From Burkholderiales bacterium (GTDB lineage Bacteria > Pseudomonadota > Gammaproteobacteria > Burkholderiales > JACMKV01), in assembly GCA_014379915.1 (NCBI GenBank), contig JACMKV010000402.1:1-5578 (forward strand): a stretch of 5,578 bases of DNA. Direction: 5' to 3'. Under the pieces are notes generated by a model. It did no database searches. It worked only from the letters and a program-made list of their open reading frames with translations, and was not told where the DNA came from. The position numbers were made by a program, and so were the translations under genes. The first letter of the stretch is position 1. Each line of letters begins with the position of its first letter. Positions 1 to 5,252 of this stretch are shown in pieces.

Positions 1-106
1 TCGTCAAATCCGGTCAACCCTTCGATCCGAATTTCGGCAACAAAATGGTTGACTGTCGAGACGGTATCTGACCCTGAGGTTTCCCCCTGAGGTTTCCCCG
101 ACCCTG
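1..106. other. Unassigned flank left of the IS30 element
   Basis: Plus-strand frame 3 is open from the window edge to a TGA at 69-71, and the minus strand also has short open stretches, but neither gives a recognisable protein. The sequence does not resemble the missing 3' end of the IS3 orfB found on the other side of the IS30 copy, which would be expected if IS30 had simply jumped into that element. The only clear structure is the tandem repeat at 74-99. Confidence 0.5.
74..99. repeat. Perfect 13-bp tandem duplication
   Basis: The unit CTGAGGTTTCCCC occurs twice with no spacer (74-86 and 87-99). The heptamer GACCCTG sits at 70-76, overlapping the first unit, and again at 100-106, directly against the IS30 left terminus. 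This looks like slippage or a microhomology scar beside the insertion, but it could belong to a short repeat family; the window holds no third copy. Confidence 0.8.
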
Positions 107-131
107 GCTGGATTCCATAATCAAGTGCAAC
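107..131 (+). repeat. IS30 left terminal inverted repeat (IRL)
   Basis: It begins GCTGGATTCC and ends AAGTGCAAC. It pairs with 1223-1247 in inverted orientation at 17 of 25 positions, with the outer five and inner five bases identical. The outer limit is set by loss of similarity between the two flanks. Confidence 0.8.
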
Positions 132-149
132 ACAATCTTGTTTACCCAC

Positions 150-156
150 AAGGAGA
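150..156 (+). promoter_or_regulatory. Ribosome binding site of the IS30 transposase
   Basis: AAGGAGA lies with its GGAG core seven bases before the ATG at 163. It fixes this ATG as the start of the transposase. Confidence 0.75.
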
Positions 157-162
157 CGTTGC

Positions 163-1204
163 ATGGGACAGCAATACACACACCTGAGCTGTGCTGATCG
201 CGTTTGCATCATGCTGAGGTTGCGCGATGGCTGGAGTTCGCAAGCGATTGCTCGTGAACTCCAGCGCGCACCCTCCACCATTTCACGGGAGATTCGCGAA
301 CATCGAAGCTGGTCCGGTTGCGCCTGCCTGCCGTATGAGGCAGGTCGGGCGGGGGCACGCGCGCACCTGGCGCGTTTCACCCGCCGACGCCGACGCAAGC
401 TCGCATCCGACGGCGACCTGTTCGCTCAGGTACGCACTGAACTGGCGAATGGACTGTCGCCCGATCAGATTGCCGGTCGCCGCAAGCGCGAGTACCCCGG
501 CTGCTATCATCGAAACGTGAGCCATGAAACCATTTATACCGCCTTGTACGCGCTGCCTCGCGGGGAGCTGCGACGCCAACTCGTAAGCTACCTGCGCCAG
601 GGGCATAGGAACCGCTGGCCTCGCTCACGCGGAGCTAGCCGCAAGCAGAACGGGTTCGTCGCGGAGGATGTATTGATTCATGTGCGCCCGCCTGAAGTGG
701 ATGATCGTCTCGTTCCGGGCCATTGGGAGGGCGACTTCCTGAAGGGGGCGTCCAATCGTTCGGCGGTGGGGACGCTGGTCGAGCGTAGTAGCCGCTTTGT
801 CCTGTTGGCCGCTATGGAGGACTGCACTGCAGTGTCTGCGTTCACCGGCTTTAGCCGTGTTCTGAATGAGGTGGCGCCTGCCATGCGCAAAACCATGACG
901 TATGACCGGGGTAGTGAGATGGCTCGGCATCGTGAGATCACCCAGGCCACCGGGGTCAAGGTTTACTTCGCCGATGCGTACAGCCCCAGGCTGGCGCGGC
1001 GCCAATGAGAACGCCAACGGATTGATCCGCCAGTATCTGCCAAAAGGCATCGACCTCTCGGAGGTCACACGCAGTCAACTGAATGCGATCGCCAACACGC
1101 TCAACAACCGGCCGCGCAGAATCCTTGATTACCAAACCCCGCGTGAGGTGTTCTCGCAGTTGCTCGAACAAGAACAGAAAAAACACTGCCACAAATCAGC
1201 CTGA
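163..1204 (+). pseudogene. IS30-family transposase, frameshifted before the catalytic Glu
   Basis: This is a DDE transposase for cut-and-paste movement of the surrounding element. The first frame (163-1008, 281 codons) has an N-terminal helix-turn-helix region at about residues 11-46 with the typical LQRAPSTISREI stretch, then the first catalytic Asp in GHWEGD (D191) and the second in TYDRGSE (D248). The family then expects a segment like SPWQRGANEN carrying the Glu. Here frame 1 reads SPRLARRQ and stops at 1006-1008. The expected GANENANGLIRQYLPKG continues in the frame one base downstream, with the catalytic Glu codon at 1007-1009, and runs to TGA 1202-1204. The net +1 change lies between about 988 and 994. 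Joined, the two parts would give about 346 residues, normal for the family. Without recoding, the product lacks the Glu and the C-terminus. Confidence 0.88.
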
Positions 1205-1222
1205 AATCCGGTCGGTTATGGG

Positions 1223-1247
1223 GTTGCGCTTCAAACTTGACACCAGC
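1223..1247 (-). repeat. IS30 right terminal inverted repeat (IRR)
   Basis: Read on the minus strand it begins GCTGGTGTCAAG and ends GCGCAAC, matching the left end at 17 of 25 positions. It lies 18 bases after the transposase stop. Just outside it are nine A/T bases (1248-1256) and then IS3 sequence. Confidence 0.8.
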
Positions 1248-1256
1248 TTTATTTTT

Positions 1257-1898
1257 CTCGATAAATACGTTGTCGCGCCAGCAGCCTTTGCCGTCCATGC
1301 TGATACGGATGGCGTGGCGCTGCAGCACGCCGATGAACTCGGAGCTTGTGAACTGGCTGCCCTGATCGGTGTTCATGATCTCGGGCACGCCATATTTCGT
1401 GATCGCCTCTTCGAGCGCTGCGACGGCGACATCGGCGGCGAGGCTGTTCGACAACCGCCACGCCAGGACGCGGCGTGTCGCCCAATCGAGTACTACGGTC
1501 AGGTACACGAAGCCACGGCGCATCGGAATGTAGGTCGTGTCCATCGCCCCCACCTGGTTCGGCGCTTCGATTGCGAGCCCGCGCAGCAGATAGGGGTAGA
1601 CCGGATGCGCGGCGCGGCGACGACTGGTGTTGACTTTGCAGTACAGCGCCTCGATGCCCGTGCGCCGCATCAACGTGGCCACATGCTTGCGCCCAAGGGT
1701 AGATCCCTCCTGGCGCAGCAGATCGCGCAGCATCCGCGCCCCGGCAAAGGGGTGCTCCAGATGCAGTTCGTCGATCCGCCGCATCAGCGTCAGATCCGAC
1801 TCCGGTGTCGGCTGCGGCAGGTAGTACAACGAGGACCGCGACAGGTCGAGCAACTGCGCCTGGCGCACGATCGGCAATGGGTGCGTCGGATCGATCAT
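1257..1898 (-). pseudogene. IS3 OrfB (DDE integrase-type transposase), truncated at the catalytic Glu
   Basis: OrfB supplies the catalytic half of IS3 transposase. The 214 native residues contain an HTH-like N-terminal region (about 10-80, including LDLSRSSLYYLP) and the integrase core from about residue 112. The core has D120 (AMDTTY), D178 (NTDQGSQFTS) and E214 (RDNVFIE), and the D178-E214 spacing is exactly the D(35)E signature. Intact OrfB proteins run to about 270-280 residues. Here the sequence departs from the family immediately after the Glu codon (1257-1259). The frame remains open to 1101, adding 51 codons read antisense through IS30 sequence, including the IRR. The ATG at 1896-1898 overlaps the orfA stop. 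That geometry also allows the -1 OrfAB frameshift usual in this family. Confidence 0.88.
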
Positions 1899-2195
1899 CG
1901 TTTTGCGCTCGCATCGCCGATGCGACCGAGCGCGCCGGCCAAAAAATCATTCTCCAGCGCCAATTGCCCGATCTTGGCATGCAAGGTTTTGAGGTCCGGG
2001 CCGACCTCCCGTTTCTCGGCCGCAGTGGCGAACACTCCGGCGGCCCGTTCGAGCAGCTCGGCGCCACTGCCCGATTTGGTTGGGATGAACCTTGAACTGC
2101 TCGGCCAGTTCGACCAGCGTACGGTCGCCTTTGAGGGCGGCCAATGCCACTTTCGCTTTGAATGTTGCTGAATGGTTACGGCGGGGTCGTTTCAT
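1895..2195 (-). pseudogene. IS3 OrfA (HTH DNA-binding subunit), frameshifted
   Basis: OrfA recognises the IS ends. From the ATG at 2193-2195 the first 44 residues are normal for an IS3 OrfA: a basic start (MKRPRRNHSATFKAKVALAA), then a helix-turn-helix up to HPNQIGQW. After TGG (2064-2066) only four bases (2060-2063) precede the GAGCTGCTC that should encode ELLERAAG, where the family has six. The frame is therefore lost, and the initial frame stops at 1947. The correct continuation, in another frame, runs ELLERAAGVFATAAEKRE and on through LALENDFLAGALGRIGDASA to a TGA at 1895-1897 (54 codons). This second part contains the leucine-rich oligomerisation region. A GAGGAG eight bases upstream of the ATG supports the start. 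Confidence 0.82.
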
Positions 2196-2202
2196 TGCAT
2201 CT

Positions 2203-2224
2203 GCTCCTCGGCGACGCGGTCGCC
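2203..2224 (-). promoter_or_regulatory. Hairpin and ribosome binding site in the orfA leader
   Basis: On the minus strand a perfect six-base-pair stem GGCGAC/GTCGCC with a CGC loop (2210-2224) is followed at once by the orfA Shine-Dalgarno GAGGAG (2203-2208). IS elements often limit translation from outside transcripts with leader stems. Here the stem stops just short of the GAGGAG, so it would crowd rather than pair with it. The function is inferred. Confidence 0.4.
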
Positions 2225-2240
2225 TATTAGAGCAGAGCTA

Positions 2241-2273
2241 CCACTTATCCACCTGTCCAGTTATCCGGGTCCA
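2241..2273 (-). repeat. IS3 left terminal repeat region
   Basis: The tip reads TGGACCCGGATAACTGGACA on the minus strand. On the plus strand CCACTTATCC (2241-2250) and CCAGTTATCC (2257-2266) form a near-perfect direct repeat with one mismatch, possibly paired transposase contacts inside the end. The partner end is missing, so the exact limit cannot be confirmed by pairing. Confidence 0.55.
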
Positions 2274-2601
2274 CTTCTATAACACGCAGGGCGTATCCCA
2301 TTGTCGAGCGCCAAAAGCACTTATGACGAGATGTTGTACAAATGGCTATTTGGAGTGCGCGGCGACGCGCTGGCGATTCCGGGCGGGCGGCTGCCCAAAC
2401 CGCCGGTTTCGGTGGCCGGCGCCGCACACGAAGCGTTTTTGACCTCGCGGCCGGTGTGTCGATGGAGATCGAATTCGTACTACCGGGAACAAATAGGCGA
2501 CGCAAATCCTGAAATTATTGAAAAGACGATCATCTTCAATCTTTTACATTACTGTAAGTACCGCTGAATACGGCGTGTCGGTGTTGACGCCTAGGCGCCG
2601 A
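2274..2601. other. Gene-free gap between IS3 remnant and the deacetylase gene
   Basis: No frame gives a convincing protein. A GC-rich block (about 2355-2460) is followed by an AT-rich block (about 2510-2560). One plus-strand frame holds the 16-codon stretch discussed at 2462-2512. Small inverted repeats are present: a bulged stem at 2518-2539, a five-bp stem with four-base loop at 2544-2557, and a 10-bp palindrome CGCCTAGGCG at 2588-2597 just after the deacetylase stop. None has the strong GC stem plus T-run needed to call an intrinsic terminator. Confidence 0.6.
2462..2512 (+). pseudogene. Possible N-terminal relic of a glycosyltransferase
   Basis: The frame from ATG 2462 reads MEIEFVLPGTNRRRKS then stops. 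The first 13 residues recall the opening strand of GT4-type glycosyltransferases (pattern I-x-FVLPG-x-NRR followed by a glycine-rich loop), but the glycine loop and everything after it are absent. No clear ribosome binding site is seen. It is too short for firm assignment and may be chance similarity. Confidence 0.15.
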
Positions 2602-3684
2602 TTACCTCATGCGGACGCTGCTCGGTTCGTCGAACATCGGAGCATTTTCTTCATCGGTTAACTCGGCATCGGGTATGCGAATCGCCTGGGTCGCAGTAAG
2701 TGGAACATGCCGCCAACCTGCGATATCGAGAAAGCGCCACGGCACGGCGAGCTTAACCCATACCGATGCGGCATTTATCATGGCCGGGGGCAGAATCATG
2801 CAGAACGTATGCTTTCCCGGGAAGGCCGCGCTTTCCAAAGTCTGTTTCTTGTGTCGCGAATATGAAAGCCGTATTGTTGCGGCGTTTCGCGGTTGCATTA
2901 GTACCGAAGCTCGCGCACCGGCTAGTTCCCAGCTTTTTCCATGGACCTTCAGCCCGCTTTCGCGCGATGCCGAAACCTCGATATCTGGATAGGAAAAAAA
3001 ATTTCCGCATGTTTCGCGAATAAAACATTCGCGTCGAGCGATCATGCCCAGAAAGCGCCGGCGACTCAGAATCATTTGGCTCTCGTGGCACAGCATGGCC
3101 TCATGTTTGCGGCTGTGGTCAGCGTCGCTCAAATCACAAAAAACCGTGTCGTGCGTGCTCACTTGCGGGTCGCGGCCGTGCAAGATATAGCTTAGCCACT
3201 CCGTCCCCCTATCACGAAATTGTTCCCGCGCGAAATAGACCAGCAGGCCGAGCGCGTTGTGATCCGGATGGCGATCCGCAGGGGAAGGCGCGATCACCAC
3301 GCTGGGATGAAAAGCATCGATTTCGGTAATGAGATCGGATAGCAGATGACCGCCGCCTATCAATTCCGAGGTCAGCCCCTGATCCGGATAGGCTAGAAAG
3401 CAGGCGCACCCTTGAGGGATCGATAGCGCCTCGAGCGCGGCCACCGCCTCCGCTCTTCGTCTTTGCCCCCAGCGCCTTCGACCCGCTTCATCGATACGCC
3501 AGCGTTTTTCTGCTGCCCGTTGCGGCCACGGGTTGTTGTCGCCGTCGGTTGCAAAAACGACTCGTAGCGCGGCACCGATCTGACGCGCGCGCTGAAGTAC
3601 GCCAGCGGTGGCCAGGCTTTCGTCGTCCGGATGCGGCGCGACGATCAGCACACGATCATTTTTGTCTAGGCGTAGCGACGACAT
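2602..3684 (-). CDS. PIG-L/LmbE-family zinc-dependent deacetylase with C-terminal extension
   Basis: Members of this family are metal-dependent N-deacetylases acting on N-acetylglucosamine-type substrates, such as GlcNAc-PI or mycothiol and bacillithiol precursors. Numbered from the ATG at 3684, the protein has 360 residues. A Rossmann-like first strand (RVLIVA) leads to PHPDDE at 17-22, with H18 and D21 as metal ligands and D20 as likely general base. YPDQGL follows at 99-104, HPDH at 139-142 supplies the third ligand, and CHESQ at 199-203 is typical late in the domain. The domain ends near 230. The remaining 130 or so residues, rich in alternating hydrophobic and polar positions, could be a small beta domain and are not part of the minimal fold. 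A GTG at 3702 is in frame, but GAGGG sits eight bases before the ATG and nothing similar precedes the GTG, so I choose the ATG. There is no signal peptide, so it is probably cytoplasmic. The substrate is unknown, with no pathway neighbour in the window. Confidence 0.88.
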   Translation of the reverse strand: MSSLRLDKNDRVLIVAPHPDDESLATAGVLQRARQIGAALRVVFATDGDNNPWPQRAAEKRWRIDEAGRRRWGQRRRAEAVAALEALSIPQGCACFLAYPDQGLTSELIGGGHLLSDLITEIDAFHPSVVIAPSPADRHPDHNALGLLVYFAREQFRDRGTEWLSYILHGRDPQVSTHDTVFCDLSDADHSRKHEAMLCHESQMILSRRRFLGMIARRECFIRETCGNFFSYPDIEVSASRESGLKVHGKSWELAGARASVLMQPRNAATIRLSYSRHKKQTLESAAFPGKHTFCMILPPAMINAASVWVKLAVPWRFLDIAGWRHVPLTATQAIRIPDAELTDEENAPMFDEPSSVRMR

Positions 3685-3709
3685 GCCAGGACCCTCGAAC
3701 ACTTAGCGC

Positions 3710-3737
3710 CGGAACAAATGGGTTCCGCAATCGATTG
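3710..3737. promoter_or_regulatory. Two abutting inverted repeats upstream of the deacetylase gene
   Basis: CGGAAC (3710-3715) and GTTCCG (3722-3727) form a perfect six-bp inverted repeat with a six-base spacer. Directly beside it lies the 10-bp palindrome CAATCGATTG (3728-3737). The pair lies 26-53 bases before the deacetylase ATG. No T-run follows on either strand, so it is not a standard terminator. An operator is possible, but chance is not excluded. Confidence 0.35.
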
Positions 3738-3876
3738 TGTAGGGGTTTTGAGACGATCAATGCCCCGCGGACGAATAGATAAATGGAAGGGAAGGAAATC
3801 AAATTACGCATCTCCCGTCTGCGGCATCGTTCCATTAAGGATTTGGCCTTATTTCAATCAGACCTTTCAGGCGGTG

Positions 3877-4119
3877 CTAGTTGCCATTCCAGGGATTGAT
3901 CGGCTGACCGGAATCGCTTTCGGGAAATTCAATTGCCCGAATCCGGTTTTCCAGTGCTTCGATCTCGACGTCCAGCGACGTACCGCGGTCAAGCAGGCCC
4001 TTGACCTCTTCCTTCGAATGATTGGGATCAAGCAAGTCTTCGCTGATCTGCGTACGCGTCAGCTCCATTTCGGTCAAACGCGCGCGCAGCGATTCGACAT
4101 CGGCTTTGTCGTCAGGCAC
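3877..4119 (-). CDS. Small coiled-coil protein of unknown function, fourth gene of the yqjDEK-like cluster
   Basis: I do not recognise this 80-residue protein. Residues about 6-64 are charged and heptad-like (VESLRARLTEMELTRTQI and later LDVEIEALENRIRAIE), predicting an antiparallel helical hairpin broken near DPNHS (31-35). The tail (65-80) is short and proline-containing. It has no membrane segment or signal peptide. The start is a GTG at 4117-4119 that overlaps the 3' end of the YqjK-type gene by eight bases, and there is only a weak CGAG upstream. Translation therefore probably depends on ribosomes finishing the preceding gene. The stop is TAG at 3877-3879. The overlap and the strongly acidic-basic helical composition favour a real gene over chance. 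Confidence 0.7.
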   Translation of the reverse strand: MPDDKADVESLRARLTEMELTRTQISEDLLDPNHSKEEVKGLLDRGTSLDVEIEALENRIRAIEFPESDSGQPINPWNGN

Positions 4120-4459
4120 GGCGTACTCGGTTTTTTGGCACGGGTTTTCGAGTTGCGAGTCCCGCTACCTGCTTGATCAGCCAGGCATAGCGCGGTACGG
4201 TCAGCAGAAACGCAGACCACAGGCCGCGCGGCATCTTACTGACTTTCCTGCGATTCCAACGAATGAGAATCAGCCCGAAACCGGCGATGAGCAAACGGTA
4301 ACGAAGAAAGGCGCGGACGATGCCGACACCGTAGTTCACCACTGAAATCGGCGTATGCAACTGGTGAACAATCAGAGCGAGTTCATGACGTTGCACATCG
4401 GCTTGAGCAACCAGCCATTCGCGTCGCAACTGCAACTGAGATAGTTCGCGGCTCATCAA
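4112..4459 (-). CDS. yqjK: YqjK-type protein (PF13997-like), probably membrane-associated
   Basis: The 115-residue protein starts MMSRELSQLQLRREWLVAQA, the arginine/glutamine-rich amphipathic helix with an early SRE that marks YqjK-like proteins. A hydrophobic stretch at about 53-68 (YRLLIAGFGLILIRW) could be a membrane helix, and the C-terminus (about 103-115) is strongly basic. Two successive ATGs (4457-4459 and 4454-4456) are possible starts. The first overlaps the TGA of the YqjE-type gene in an ATGA arrangement, giving translational coupling. The molecular role is unknown. The family assignment rests on the N-terminal pattern plus gene order, so the symbol is tentative. Confidence 0.7.
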   Translation of the reverse strand: MMSRELSQLQLRREWLVAQADVQRHELALIVHQLHTPISVVNYGVGIVRAFLRYRLLIAGFGLILIRWNRRKVSKMPRGLWSAFLLTVPRYAWLIKQVAGLATRKPVPKNRVRRA

Positions 4460-4839
4460 GCGCTTAAATTAATGTGATCTTTTTTCAGCTCGGTAAGCGT
4501 TGCGGCAAACACGGCGGCGTGGGCCTTCAGCTTGTTGCGGAAAGCGATTATCGCGGCCGCGGCTAGGGACAAATAAAGAAGCGTCATTACGGCAAGCACC
4601 GCGAGCCGATTCGTATCCCAGAACGCGACCACGATAAAAAACGTCAGCAGCAATACCCCAAAGCTCGCGCAAAATACACCCACCACTGCGTATACCATCA
4701 ACTCGATGAGACGCCCCTTCTCCTCCTGGATTTCATTGGAGACCAGCTGTAGACGGGTGTACAGGATCGCAACCCCGGTCTTGCCGAGGTTCTTTAGCGA
4801 GTGGACGAGCCCTTGAGATTGGAAGCCAGGCGCCTCCAT
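4456..4839 (-). CDS. yqjE: YqjE-type two-helix membrane protein (phage-holin-like superfamily)
   Basis: The 127-residue protein has an amphipathic N-terminal region (about 10-45, with LYTRLQLVSNEIQEEKGRL) followed by two membrane helices at about 46-74 and 78-101. It ends in a charged helix (RNKLKAHAAVFAATLTELKK). This layout and the LELxxLE-like stretch are typical of YqjE and the holin superfamily III group, which despite the name are chromosomal proteins next to yqjD. TTAGG, overlapping the stop of the DUF883 gene, serves as ribosome binding site for the ATG at 4837-4839; the intergenic gap is only seven bases. Placement in the inner membrane is well supported, function is not. Confidence 0.82.
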   Translation of the reverse strand: MEAPGFQSQGLVHSLKNLGKTGVAILYTRLQLVSNEIQEEKGRLIELMVYAVVGVFCASFGVLLLTFFIVVAFWDTNRLAVLAVMTLLYLSLAAAAIIAFRNKLKAHAAVFAATLTELKKDHINLSA

Positions 4840-4846
4840 GCTGCGC

Positions 4847-5200
4847 CTAACGACGATTCACGAGCAAGCCGAGCAGGAAGCCCAGCCCTCCGGCCACGCC
4901 TAATGCCTTCCAGGGATTTTCCTGCACGTAACTCTCTGTCGCGCGCGCCGCTTCGGCGCTTTTACCGCGCAAACGCGTTTCCGTCTCGGCCAGGCGGATC
5001 TTGGCAAGGTCGAGCTTTTCGGCGAACTTGACACGCGCTTCCGACACTTTTTCGTTGGCCTGGTTGGCGGTGGCTTTCAGCAATTCCTCTGCATCTGCCA
5101 CCACCACTTTGAAATCCTGTACCAGCTTTTCTTTTGACGTGCCGTAGTCGTAAGCTACAACGGGATCTACTCCCTCGATATCGATTTGCCTTGTTGCCAT
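4847..5200 (-). CDS. yqjD: DUF883/ElaB/YqjD-family membrane-anchored protein
   Basis: The protein has 117 residues. After a variable start, residues about 22-92 form a long charged helix (SKEKLVQDFKVVVADAEELL and following) as in ElaB/YqjD proteins. The signature YVQENPWKALG (91-101) leads into a C-terminal membrane helix with glycine spacing (about 98-114), ending VNRR. In E. coli, YqjD is anchored to the inner membrane by this tail and binds ribosomes in stationary phase; transfer of that role here is inference. The start is secure: a near-perfect AAGGAGGAG precedes the ATG by four bases. It is the first gene of the cluster, so the strong ribosome binding site probably makes it the most highly expressed member. 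Confidence 0.88.
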   Translation of the reverse strand: MATRQIDIEGVDPVVAYDYGTSKEKLVQDFKVVVADAEELLKATANQANEKVSEARVKFAEKLDLAKIRLAETETRLRGKSAEAARATESYVQENPWKALGVAGGLGFLLGLLVNRR

Positions 5201-5203
5201 GAT

Positions 5204-5212
5204 CTCCTCCTT
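5204..5212 (-). promoter_or_regulatory. Strong Shine-Dalgarno of the DUF883 gene
   Basis: AAGGAGGAG on the minus strand, four bases before the ATG, is close to the full anti-Shine-Dalgarno complement and much stronger than the sites of the three downstream genes. Confidence 0.85.
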
Positions 5213-5252
5213 GGTGTGTGTGGTATCTATTGAGCTATTGGGGATAGTACAG

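Larger units (their letters stand above)
107..1247 (+). mobile_element. IS30-family insertion sequence, apparently inactive
   Basis: The element is bounded by imperfect terminal inverted repeats at 107-131 and 1223-1247 that match at 17 of 25 positions; both begin GCTGG and end in GCAAC when read inward. It carries one transposase gene (163-1204) filling almost the whole length, as is usual for the family. The total of about 1.14 kb fits IS30-family size. No target-site duplication is visible: the two bases outside each end are TG on the left and TT on the right. Together with the broken transposase this suggests an old or rearranged copy. Confidence 0.85.
1257..2273 (-). mobile_element. IS3-family insertion sequence, 3' end lost
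   Basis: The element has the classic two-gene layout, orfA then orfB, with orfB starting at an ATGA overlap with the orfA stop. The 5' tip is taken as 2273, where the minus strand begins TGGACCCGG, in keeping with the TG...CA tips of the family. The other end is missing: IS3 similarity stops at 1257, inside orfB, so roughly the last 60 codons of orfB and the right inverted repeat are gone. The protein sequences resemble the IS3 subgroup more than IS407 or IS2, but I cannot name the element. Confidence 0.85.

Noticed and set aside
625..1068. Minus-strand 147-codon frame inside the IS30 element
   Set aside because: It is a shadow of the transposase; the plus-strand frame contains both catalytic Asp motifs.
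6..1213. The 10-mer AAATCCGGTC at 6-15 and again at 1204-1213, on either side of the IS30 transposase
   Set aside because: Repeats of this length are expected by chance in a window of this size. The copies are not at the IS30 ends and the sequence around them does not match.
1249..2067. Minus-strand 272-codon frame overlapping IS3 orfA and orfB
   Set aside because: It is an out-of-frame reading of the transposase genes, rich in Arg, Pro and Ser without any family motif. The D(35)E sequence is in the neighbouring frame.
1083..2171. Long plus-strand open frame of 362 codons
   Set aside because: It runs antisense to both IS3 genes and crosses the IS30 terminus. Its composition (Arg, Gln, His and Ala rich) is that of a high-GC shadow frame, while the minus strand gives clear IS3 OrfA and OrfB similarity.
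2518..2557. AT-rich inverted repeats as a terminator for the deacetylase gene
   Set aside because: The first stem is bulged and AT-rich, the second has only five pairs, and neither is followed by a T-run in the minus direction.
3685..3702. Start of the deacetylase at the in-frame GTG 3700-3702
   Set aside because: There is no ribosome binding site before it. GAGGG sits correctly before the ATG at 3682-3684, and the six extra residues add nothing to the family alignment.
3718..4176. Plus-strand 152-codon frame opposite the small coiled-coil gene and the YqjK-type gene
   Set aside because: It has no motif or ribosome binding site and lies antisense to two coupled minus-strand genes whose starts and stops interlock.
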